A program made the position numbers and the translations under genes. From Thalassia testudinum (lineage: Eukaryota > Streptophyta > Magnoliopsida > Alismatales > Hydrocharitaceae): a stretch of DNA of 64,000 nt. The notes beneath the pieces were generated by a model. The model was not told where the DNA came from. It saw only the letters and a program-made list of their open reading frames with translations, and did not search any database. The DNA lies in assembly GCA_037157565.1 (NCBI GenBank), contig JAZHRO010000024.1, positions 8,810,501-8,874,500 on the forward strand, read 5' to 3'. This document shows positions 24,201 to 36,200 of this stretch, in pieces (within the stretch, counting starts at the first letter, position 1; each line of letters begins with the position of its first letter).

Positions 24201-27200
24201 AAGCCTTCCTGTCGCCAACACCATAGCCTCCATCCGATGAACATTTTCTTTCTCCCCTCTGTCTCGTTTCTCGCTATTTTATATGTTTAGGCATGTGTAT
24301 GTGTTATGTTGTGGGCATGTGTGCATGCTCTATAAACGTGGGCGTGAAAGAGTGGGATGGGGGGATATGCCAATGGTGATAACCGGAGCTGTGCGTGCAG
24401 CGTAAGAGATGAGTGTGGTGGTGGTGGTGAACATGAGGGAAAGAGCCAGGAGTACTACGATGTTGGCAGAGATAAAGGAGATGGTGGTACTATTGTGCTC
24501 CTACGAATGTGGTTGAGCGTGAGAGAGGACACGCGATGGAGAAGGTAATAGGGTGGAGTTGTGGTCATGGCGGCTATAGTTGCTGCAATGTCATAAGTTC
24601 ATGTGTGGTGTGTGGGGTGAGAGAGAGAGAGGGAGTTGACGAAGGTGGTGGTGGTCAATGGTTTGAAAGATGAACATAATGAAGGTGGTGACAGCAATGA
24701 CCAATGTTGCATTATGTAAGTGCATGTGGCTGTGGGGGTGTACGTGAGGTTGTGCATTCGTGTGTGAGCATGAGTAGGAGAGAGAAAGAAAAGGGTCGTG
24801 CATGGGACAAAGAAAGAGGAATGAAGGAGAAAGAGGGTTGTGCGTGAGAATGGGAGGAAGAAGAGGAGACAATGCAGGGAACGAGAAGAAGGGGGAAAAG
24901 AAAAGATGAAAAAAAAGGGGATAAGAAGGGATTCATTGCTGCCAAGAGGGGAAAAAATGAGTAAGTAAAACGTAAAAAGAATGAAAGAACGAAGGACGTG
25001 AGTGCTGAACGAGAGAGGAAAAGGGAAATTAAGTGGTGATGATAGTGTATTCACGTGAATGAAAGTGGGAAAAGGAAAGAGAGTTAGTGGACGTGTGAGA
25101 GAATATTTCTTTTTTTTTTTGTGTAAATCATTATAAGTAATGTGTGTGTGTGCATGAGTTATTGAGTGGAATGAGCAAATGTATACATGTAATACATAAG
25201 TGTCTGAGTTGGGGTTGGGTTTGGCATTTTAGTTTATACCATCATGATACCTTATGGGCGTATATGTATCTATTGATATCTATATATGTACGTATAGAGG
25301 GAATATCATTAGTCGGTTGGTTATTGTTATCTACGTTATGTAAATATAAGTGTGTAACTTATGCATTATGTAAGTATAACTTTTGACATATGTGCTTATA
25401 GACCGAGATATGCCATATATGTATGTATGGGAGTGTGAATGGCTTTTTAAACATGCACATACATATAATATACATATAATGATGAGCGTACAGACACATA
25501 TATGCACGTGTGAACATAGGGGTTGTGAAAGGCGATTCATATGTACATACATACGTAGACTATATATATACGCACATACATATGGGTATTATAGTTACAT
25601 GTGTGTGTGTACTTGTGATCAAGAGCGTGGGAGTGTGTATATGGGTGCGCGAGTGGACATGAGAGTGGATGCGATAGAGAGAATACGAGTATATGTACGA
25701 ATGTGTAAGATGAGCGTATGCGTGCAAAACTCGACAATTCATTTTAACATCGCATTTTTGTGTTGAATAGGTGACACAGCACAAAGTGTTCCAAGACCAT
25801 CGAGACACGTACTCGAGCCCACTCCTCGAGACCCACAAGGTACGCAGCCCTCGTACCATTGTCTTTCGTTACTATTTTTTTGTAACCCTTTCGATGACTC
25901 GAAAGTTGTGTTTTCTCAGGGACTTAGATTGAGGGTCTACCGCAAACCAGGCAGACCCTGGTACATGCACGATTACAAGTAAGTGTTCCTCCATTTTTAC
26001 ATCTTAGACCGTCGTCCTATTTCCTTCTCTTGTTGGTTTGGAAGTCACCCTACACACCTGATAAGTTAAAAACTTCGTAAGTTTTCTGAAGTAATAAATT
26101 GAGGGCTACTTGCTTAATTTAAAATGGCTTAAAAATTTTAATTGAGACAAGCTGTTACAATAAGATATTCTATGACTTGTGAATTGAGAATTTAAATCCA
26201 AGAATTTATGCTTTGTTTTAATATATGTAACAAAAATTATTTGCATATGTATGGACAAAGTACATGAAAGCTAAGTTGTCTGTAAAGTTGAAAATTCGTA
26301 ACCATGTTGTGGAAGTCAAGTAGATATTCTCTATAACTAGAAAGTTTGCATGAAAGATACCTGATAAATAATTCATCGACCGGAAATTGTTGCAATACTA
26401 CTTAGGATGTGATAAATGAGAAGTAATAAACAAAGGTGCTAGTTTTGTCTCTAAACAAAAATACACTAAGTTGAAGAGTTGCATGCCTCCTTAGCACCTA
26501 GGTCAAAACATGTAGCAACTTGTGTATCGTTGAGGCTAGTGCATGGTTAGAAATATTTGATGTGATGGTGGATTCGCGAGTGGAAATGATCCAACTCCAT
26601 GGATGCAGAGATTGTTCCCCAAGTATGAACTCCCTTCTATAGGCAGCTACATGCCACGTCACGACTAAGATGGGAAACAGTGGGCCATGCCAGGTTGGCC
26701 ACCCGATGTACCTCGTCGAATCTTGCTCCAAGTCCTGATGATCCAGGTTAAGAGAATTTCCAGAAAATAAATATAATTCAGGGAAACAAGATAGATGAAA
26801 GGTAGCAGGAGTAAACCTTTCTAATAAATAAATAAATAAATATGGGGTTATCTTTGCCTTATACTACACTGGACCATGATCACCTTCATCTATTTCCTCG
26901 CACTTTACTGAGCTTTTTGACTCACGCTATTTTCCTGTTGACTTCCAACAAGGGGCTAGCAGGTCCAAAGGTTTGTGCCAGTGGTTACCATAGTTTTAGT
27001 TAGAGGTAGGTTTACTTTTCAATTCCTTCCTATTTCTGGACTTTTATTTCCTCTTTTCCAGGTGACGTGTTTCCGTTTCAGACAAGGGTCATTCCAACTC
27101 GTACTACATATTATTTTAATTTCTTTTCCTGGAATTACGATTCTGTTTCATGCTCTAGTTAATAACTGGAAATGATCAGTTTACGTTATTTCCTTTTGGT

Positions 27201-30200
27201 TGCGCTATTATTGCTTAATTTTTCGTGCAAACACATTTTGTTGGGCAACGATGTGACGATTCAAGTAAGTCCAAAGCGTTCCAACTCAATCCCTTGAGAT
27301 CGGGTCATTACACGACTCGAGGAATTGTGACAGCCTCATATGCCAACCTGGTATGGCAAAGGCTCAATACTTAGCATAAGCCTTCCCATAAATAATGCAT
27401 CGAGGTCGTGTCTGGGGCATCTTTGACCCTTACGAACACCTCCACACCCACGTGTGGACAATGAGATACCTCCATTTCCTCCCTAAGAGACTCATGATAA
27501 TTGGATGCTATTGAGTCCTGTGAATTCCTAAAATTTCCTTTTGACTCCAATTTGGTGAAAATGCTCTCCTCTTTTTGTTTCTTGACACTACAGAAAATTG
27601 GCTTCAACCATATCATATGATTGAACCCATTAGGTTCCACAATCAAGTTGAAAACAGGCTTCTTGAAACCCCCAAGACTCTCATCTCCTTGAGTATGTAA
27701 ATCAACTCTCTTGGAGCCCATATCCCACACAATAGAAGTCCCGCATAAATCTCAATTCATTTTTTACAAGTATGAACCAAAAGGGGTATCCTCAAAGCCA
27801 CAACTAATTGAAACACTCGAGAAATAAGCCAATCAAAACAAATTTAGAACTTGTAGACCATTAGAAGGTTGGTGCGACACTCGTTTGTGCAAAACTTGAT
27901 TGTTGCAGTCACAAATAACACCTCTAGCCCCAGCTGAGCGTAGATATATAGCCTCAAGAGCTTGCTCAAGGTCATAGCAGGTTGAAAACACAAGAAGCAA
28001 TAGCTAGGGTGGCACTGGTTGAAAGGTCATTGCCGGTGAGTCTACCAGTCAATCGGTAACCAAAGGTGCCATTGTTGGTCTAACTGTGGTAAGCAACACT
28101 ACTATCAATTAGCCAGAGAGAGGTGAGGCATTGGCTGCCCTGTGCAACTAATCCTTGCCCGATGAGCAAGGTACCCCTTATGGCACAAACCCTACACACA
28201 CCTGATGAAGCCCTCTCTCCCTTTGGATTGTGTTGGAAATCCCATTGCAAGGAAGAGAGAACTAAAGAAATTAACTAGTGGAGAAGGAAAAAAAAAAAAG
28301 GGAAGGCCAAGAAGGTACAAAGCTCCAACTTATGATCGTCACTCTGATACCATGTGAAAAAAGAATGAGTTATTTTCCTAAACCTCAAGGAAAATCCTAG
28401 ACCACTATATATAAAGGGAGTCTAAGGGACAATTACATATATGCCCTCAAGAAAAAAAAAGTAGAGGAAATAAGAAAAAAAAGGCTTGGTGTTGCAAAGG
28501 TTGGGATTAAAGGCTTGGAGTTGCAAAGTGTTATTGCAAAGGTAGACCGCAAAAAGTGCAAATCATTTTTAGGCGTTGGTCCTCCAAGTAGGAGCATCTT
28601 GGCTTCTTCGAGTCTCAACGATGAATGCTAAGCAACAATGGTCCTCCAAAGTTGTCCATGCTAGCTCAAAGACATAAACAGAAACCACGAGCAACAGTAA
28701 TCAAAGGTAATGATTGGACTAGAGTAGGAGGGAGCAGCAAGGCAACTAGATAATTTGCCCTGCACTTTTTGAATATCCCTACAATTTCAGTGACCGAAAT
28801 GGAAAGGGGGTCAAGCTTTGGATGCCAAATCATCATGCAAGATTTTCTTAGCAATGCATGCCTCTAGTTGAGTCAAGGAAGGAGTTATCACAGGACCCAT
28901 TTCACAAGCCACCTATCAAATCAGCTACAGACAATTCAATGCATTCGAATCAAACCCCATTGTTGAATTTAGTTACAACATCGTTGGATCAGAATGGAAA
29001 GCAACACTACGGATCTAGATGGCAGTCCTTCTTGCTTCATTCAAGCTCCTTATTTCCAAAGTGGGTCTAGTTGGGCAATAAGGCTCATCACCCATCAAAT
29101 TGTGGCACATGCACGGACAATGCAACACCGACACCAACACTAGAACTAGATTGTGACAACCCAACATGGGGGTTACCCTTCTTTCGAGGTTAGACTGATG
29201 TGGAGAGACTCACTTCCAGAGATGAAGTTCGTGGCGAGGGTAATGGCAACGAAAGGGGTATGGTGGAGGTGTTGGCAGAAGTAAAGGTGAAACTAGTGGA
29301 AAAAGAAGGTGTTGCGACTATTCTGGAGGGGGTGTTTAGGTCAAGCATTTCGAAAGGGGAGTTTAAGGGATTTGGGGAAGAGGCTTCTAGGGAGGGTATG
29401 CAATGTTGTCAAGGTAGTCACCTCAAGCTACCAGGCTACCGAGCCAGGTAAGAAAGCCAAAGGTCACCTTAAAGCTATTTTAGGCAAGGGCCTTCATCCT
29501 CGCCTAGTCACCTTCTTTGTCGCCTTCCTCCCAATTCACTCTTCTTTTATATACATATACATGTCAATGTTATGTATATACTATTACATATATAGATATA
29601 TGTTACTAACAGTTTTGATGGGCTCTCAAGTTTGACTTCTACTTTGATATGTGTTACCAACTTGGTCTATATTTGTCCGTTATGATATATAAGTTATACA
29701 TATGAATTATTGTAAGTAATTATCATAGATGTTTTGGTTATTTGTCTTGTCTTGTAAACATATGTGTACCATGCCTATAACATATATGTGTCCACATTGT
29801 ATGATAATACAAGTATATATGTCATATAGTGACTTAAATAATTAAAATTTAAAAATTAAAACACTTATCGCCTCGATTCAATCAAGCAATCACCTTTTCG
29901 TCGCCTCTCACCTCATGCAATTAAGGAGCTTGTCGCCTTACAGTCTCCTATCATCTTAACAACTTTGAGGGCTAAAAGTTGGGTTACAGGGCAGTGGGGT
30001 AAAATACTTCTTTCCAATTACTTGTGTGATTGGAGAAAGGAAGGTGCATGTGGGGCTATGTCTAACATGTAATGTCAAGGGGGTTGTGAGATGGTAGGAG
30101 GAATATTATGGGTGACTATATTGCAAAATAGGGACTCAATCTAACCTTCTTGCAGGAAAAAAATTAGAGGGCTTAGGTTAGGAGATTAGAGAGGTTCGAA

Positions 30201-33200
30201 AGGGACATGCTTGGATAAATATGGGAGTGGAATCGATTAGAAGGGCATGAGGGTTGTTGGTTATGTGGAAGAATGAGAAGTCGTAGCAGACTGGCGTGTA
30301 GGAAGCATTCCCACTCAACTTCCGTTCTATTAAGTATGCGTGGTAAAGATATGGAGTTCCTAGTCGTAAGGGTCTATGGGCCACTTTTAGAGGAGGATAG
30401 GACAAGTTTTTGGCAGGATTTACACCAAGCACAGCAGGCATTTTTAGAAATATCTTGGCTGCTCAGCAGGGACTTCAATGTAACCCTTAACAAGGAAGAT
30501 AGACCTAATAACAAGGGGAGAACAAGATAACAGTTCTAAAGATTTTGGAGAGTTGCTTGCTAACTTAGGCTTACATGACTTGGAGGTGCCTAATTGCATA
30601 TTTACTTGAAGAAGCATGGCTTCAGAAATCATCGGTCAAAACTAGATAGATTTCTTTATTCCATTCAATTGGCTTAGTTATTCCCCTTGGTTGGGATGCA
30701 AGCAATTGAACATCCATTCTCTGATCATATGTCATTTGCTTGAGACAGGCTTCAAAGAGATGATGGCAAAGTGGTGGAGTAAAGTAGAAGTGCTTGAAAC
30801 AGCAACAGCAATCTTAGATTCTTAGCAAGCCAGTTAAAGAATTTAAAGGCCCTCTCATAGAATACAAGACGATTAAAGAAGTGAGGTAGAAAACAAAGGA
30901 TGGAGCCTTGAAGGTAATCTCTACTCTGGAGGAGATCGTGGAGAGGAAGCAGCATCAAGCAACCGTCTCTAGGGAAGATCTCAAGAAAGAGGTGGAGTGA
31001 GCCAGAGGTCATGTCAGACCTCGATCAAGGAAGGAGGTGAAATTACTAGGTATTTTCATTTGGTCGCAAACGGAAGGTGCAGGAGAAATCTCATGGAACT
31101 TCTCTATGTGTAGGGCAGGCTTATCCAAGGAAGACGACGGGTTGGGGTTGAGTTAGGCATGGCATTCCTAGATTGTTAGATTACGGATGCATGGGCGAAG
31201 CTAGTCAAGCCTTTTTCTCGAGGAGTGCTTACTCCAGTTAGAGGCTTGAATGTGGAAGGATCTCCAGGCCCAAAAGGTTACCCTTTTTGTTTTGCAAAGA
31301 ATTTGAGGATGTTGTAGGAGATGATGTAATGGCTACGTTGGAGAAATTTGTAGCTAAAAGTCATGGGCCTGAAAGACTTAATAAGTCCCTGTTTTTTTTT
31401 TTTGAGGAAAAAAGGGTGGAGACCATTTAAATCCCCACCCAAAGAAATCATATTACCAGGCCCAAGGCCAAAAAATAATTACATCATCGTGCGTTGTCCC
31501 AAAATATAAGCTGCGAGGAGATGGAGGTTACAAAATTCTCTACGTAAGGCCTACTCCCCCTAAACACCACTCAATTCCTTCCCAACCAAATCCCCCACAA
31601 GACCGCCAAGACCCTAGCTCTATCCTTTCTCAATCTAAAGACAACCTCATCACGCTCAGCGTTGCCCTTGTGAAAGCTCGACTAGAATGCATCCATACTA
31701 AAAGCATCAATCCATGTAGGACCGACTTGATTCCATATCTACATAGCCATGTCGCAACTAAAAAAGAGATGGCGATCATCCTCCTCTCCAATACCACACA
31801 TTTGGCGGGTGGTGTCCATCCCTGACATCCATCTCGCTCGTCTAACCATGGTGACCAGTCGTCTCCTCCTAAGCAGCCATGCAAAGAATCTGATCTTGAG
31901 CGGACAATCCACCGCCCAAATGAGCCTGTAATCCCACATCATGTCAATCTCTACCGATTGGTCGACCTGTAAAAGCCTGCAGAACGCCTTCTGCACCGAG
32001 AAGTCACCATCATCCCAGAACAATCCATCTCTGTCCTATTCCAGACCCTACCCTTCTAGAGTCCCAAGCAAATCCTGCATCTCCTCGCAGCTTTTGTTGT
32101 TAGCTAATAAGGAGGTGACCAATCAAAAGTGATGGAGATCCCCTAAAATGAAAGGACAACCAAAGGGACTTCCAGTCCAAGCTACCATGCGCCTCAAGCC
32201 CTCAGAATAATCAATCTTCAACAGAAAGCCTTCCTCCCTTCTCTCTTGCAAGACGGTAATTTCTAGGAGGCCAATATATTAGTTCTCCATAATGGAGTGA
32301 GCTACCTCGAATGAATGTCAACTACACCAAATCAACATATGCTATCTATAACTGCAACTAGGCATGGGATAATGTTTTTTTTCCACTAGTAAGTAGATTG
32401 AGTTTGAAAGTGCTATAGGCATGTAGTCCTCAACTATTTCAGTCATCACATCCTTAGGTAAGAGAAAAAGGAAGAGATGGGTAAGCCTGCCAAAGCCTTC
32501 ACATGTGTTGGGGGACCGAAGACGGACATAACAATGATAGCATCATCTTTAAGCAAATACCAAAACTCTTAAGGAAGCGAACTAGGAAACCAAATAATCC
32601 TATAGAGGCCTCCTGCTTCGCAGAGCAAAGTGCATGCCAAGCTTCTTTCTCAATTAACGAGCAAACCAAGAAGTCATCCTCCACATCGACAACTCATCTC
32701 AAATGGTGTCTCAATTCTAGACCATGTCTTCAAGCAAAAAAGGTAGAGAGAGAAGTCGACAAAAGTTGAGCCAAGCCTATTGTCCACCTAAATGCACTTC
32801 CTATCTGATTGACATGGAATGTGTCCAATTGTCTTCTTATGCCATTGGCAAAGGATAAAACTTTCTACTGGCATCAACTCCATCAACTATGGTTGGTTGT
32901 ACCTTGCCTCCAAGCTACTTCAATCTTCCTATCTTCCAAGCGGAGCATTCGACCAAAGTCAACCCATTCCTCCTCCACAGACAAGTCCCTAACGCCAATC
33001 TCATCCATAGTATCTTCTCTAATTTTATTCTAAGCCTCTTTTAGCCCTTACTTAAATTCTCAAAGTTTCTCCAAAAGAGAAAGAACCTTCTTCTAAAACA
33101 CCACAATTGAAGGACCACACAGATTACATTCCCTACCAACATTCAACCTCTTCCTTGAAGCCATTCTCAAGAAGCTAGGACCTATCAAATTTGATATAGG

Positions 33201-36200
33201 TCCCAAAGCACTTGCCTTCACTTGAACCTCCAACCAAGGGGGTATGTTCCAATAAGGGTCTCAAAAAAGTGAATGCCAAACTAAAGAGAAAATGCTAGCA
33301 AAAAATTGATGGAGTGAAAACATCTATAAAGCCTAGATCTGTTGCCACCCTCTGAGCTCTACAAGAAAAGCAACAGTTGAAACCTTGTAGAAGCAAGGAC
33401 CATAAACATCAATGATCCAAAAGGCAAAACCCTCACTTCATTCTAGATCTACTACTACCGAGAAAGGGCGTTTGGTTACCACAACCAAGTTGGAGTGTGA
33501 TCTACTCCAACAAACTAGCATGCTACCATATCCATCAACAGCATCCAAGGCTTGAAACTGACCCATCCTCCCATCACAAGCTAGTTCCACAAACACAGAT
33601 CGTCCTCTAACTTGACCACCTATAGTAATACAATATCAATTGACCACTCTTGTAAACATCTTCCTAGCACTCCCCTCCTCTTCCTATCCCTCAAGCCCTA
33701 TGGTTCCATGTTACCACCTTCATTTCTCAAAATAGGCAACCCTATCACTCTCTCTACAGCCTATCCCTAGCAATACATCTCTCTATCATGCATTAATTGA
33801 TAGAGCATCTAGTGCCTTCTTATCCTTGGTCCTAGCCTCCTACACAGGGGTGGGCGTTCAATCGGTTTGGATGGGTTTGGAATGTTCAATGTGGGTTGTA
33901 CTTAGTTCTAGTTGAGAAAGTCATCCCCCATGAACCCATCAAATTACATCAGGTGAAGCTATTGGGGTGACTGGGTTATATTGACAAAATGTATATCCTT
34001 TTCAATAAAAAAAAGTATATCCTTCACATCCCATTTTATTTTGGTTTAACCCTACCAGAGCATGATTTAAAGTCACAGTGGTTTACTTTTTTCTAGTCCA
34101 AATCATAACATTCTATAAAAATATGAAACATTACCAATCAAAACAAATGGCCAATGCTTGTTCCTGGATAAAAAAAAGGTAGTTGTACACAACATTTTGA
34201 CCCCACCAAAAATTCAATACACTAAGAAAAAACTTCAGACATTAATGACATGATGTTTTCAAAACATATACTGCAACATCTGAAAGTCATAGTTGCAATG
34301 TCAGGGGGTCAACTAATCAACAACTTCAGTTCAATTGGATCATTTGGGTTGACCCAAATCATACTCACCCCTACACACAGGTGAGATATGTGGAGCAACA
34401 TAGTCACCATATGATTGTCCAACTACCCCAACATCGGCCCATTTGAGAAGTCTCAAACCGTAGAAAGATGCACAGCAGTCCTCCTTTAATAGGCCTGCAA
34501 CAAAACCTCTAGAATATGAGGTATCCAAACTTGGGACCTCCATTGCCCGAAAATGATGTGCTCACAAGCCCAAAAGGGATCCCACTCCCTTAACTGGTAT
34601 AGCCAGGGAGGAGGCCCTACAACAGCTAACAACTGCACTTAGAACCACAAGAGTCACAAATCTGATTCAAGCACCAACAAGGAATCCACCTATAGCAAGA
34701 AGTAGATTGGTGGGACAGCGCCAAGCTCCACACCTAAGAGCTGCAAGAGTGACCGTTAAGAGGGCACGGAGTTAGGGGCGACAGTGCCCCGAACAAAGAG
34801 AGAGGAGGACCCTAAAACAATGACAGCATTCAAGCAAAGCCCAATAAAGTCCAGTAAGGGGACCATAACCTCATGATGGTCAAGATCAAATAGCAAAGTT
34901 GGGGAGAAGCAGAAGCCCTCCTTGTCAGACCCAATTCCAAATAATAAGTAATCAAAATTGAATCCGAGGGGTGGATTTTCCATAAGCATGGAGGCTGGTA
35001 GGGTAGAATACTAGGAACCTAGAATAGTAGGCAAGGCAAGGCAGCATCCACAAATGATGAACCCCACAAAGATGGTCCCCAAAAATGAAGGCAATGAATC
35101 CATACATGATGGCCCACCTTCCCTTTCCAGTATCATTTGAAATTTGCTATAGAGAAAAAAAAAACCTACGAGTGACCCTTACTAGACACTCTACACTTCC
35201 ATCCACCGACTTAACCTCTCCAATGGACATAGAAGATCAACAAGCCTAACTAACGAGAGCATCAAAAGGCTCTCCTAGGACCAAGTCACAAACCCACCAA
35301 AGGGCAAACAATGCACGACACCAATCGAGCATCAATGAAGAAATTCATTCTCTGCAACAATGATGACAGATAGGTCCTAACAATATAATTTATGCATGCA
35401 GTCCCCTACGATGTCAGGAAGAAGCCTCTCAACCTAAGATATCGCAACCAACCTCCCAACCAAGACCTCCCGCTTATTGTGATTGCGATCGTCAAAAGAA
35501 TCCTCATACATCAACCTACATGAGGTTTCCCAATGGCCAGGCTTACTTGACTACAAAGAGATACCCTCAGTCGTACAAAGATCAAGCAACATAGCCCCAA
35601 GCAAGGCACCTGAAGCATCACAGTATTGGCTTAAAAGAGGCATCTCTCTGTCCATGCCTCTAGACTACAACCAACCAACCTTCCCCATCCTCACTATTAA
35701 GGTCCTCAAAACCGGCATGTGGAGTGGAGGAGCCTTACAATCAAGATCTAAGGGACCACTCAACTCCCTAACACTCATCCTCCCTTTAAAATTCTATATG
35801 CTCCTTTAAGTATCCAAAATGACTGGATTCTCAGTATATGTCATTATACCAATATTGAAAATATTAATATTATCGGTTATGATTTTTTTTGGGATATTTA
35901 CATTCAAGCCACTATTAATTATAATCATACCTAATTACATCTATATCCCTGAAAACTTCATATATACATCTATACCCCTATAAACTTACGTTGTTTATCA
36001 CATATACCCTTCCATTAGTATTTAACGGTATAATACACTAACCATGGTTGAGATGTAACCATGTCAAAACAAAGTTACTTCTAAAAAAGGAAAAAAAGAA
36101 AAAAGAAAAAAGAAAGCGCACCTTCCCCCTCCAACATCTCCTCCTCCTCCCCATAACTACCACCCCGCCCCCACCTCCTCCTCCTCCTTACAACCACCAC

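Larger units (their letters stand above)
22742..27312. mobile_element. Candidate 4.57-kb solo LTR (probably Ty3/gypsy type)
   Basis: The stretch starts TGTTAGACCTCAAATC and ends GATCGGGTCATTACA, an ending common in plant gypsy LTRs. A perfect 5-bp duplication CGACT flanks it (22737-22741 and 27313-27317). Copia-2 coding sense resumes on both sides (EYDMLMQ left, VTIPRV right). There is no gag-pol, primer site or second LTR inside, so a solo LTR left by LTR-LTR recombination is the simplest reading. A TATA box lies near 24024. A plastid 16S rDNA fragment is embedded near 23361-23913. The gypsy assignment rests only on end sequences and length. Confidence 0.7.
13410..28485 (-). mobile_element. 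Ty1/copia retrotransposon Copia-2, heavily interrupted
   Basis: The left LTR at 13410-13938 (about 170 bp without hAT-3) matches a right LTR beginning TGTGAAAA at 28353. On the minus strand the primer site TGGTATCAGAG (28342-28352) abuts the right LTR, and a purine-rich GAGAACGAG precedes TGTTGAG at the left LTR. Four insertions split it: hAT-3 in the LTR, a Tourist MITE in RT, Copia-3 in integrase and a 4.57-kb solo LTR near the gag/protease boundary. The coding sense resumes across the two long insertions. The right LTR loses similarity near 28485, so its outer end and the target duplication are not visible. Confidence 0.85.

Noticed and set aside
25331..25859. His/Thr/Tyr-rich frames around 25.3-25.9 kb
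   Set aside because: They arise from TG/CA/TA alternating DNA and occur in several frames on both strands.
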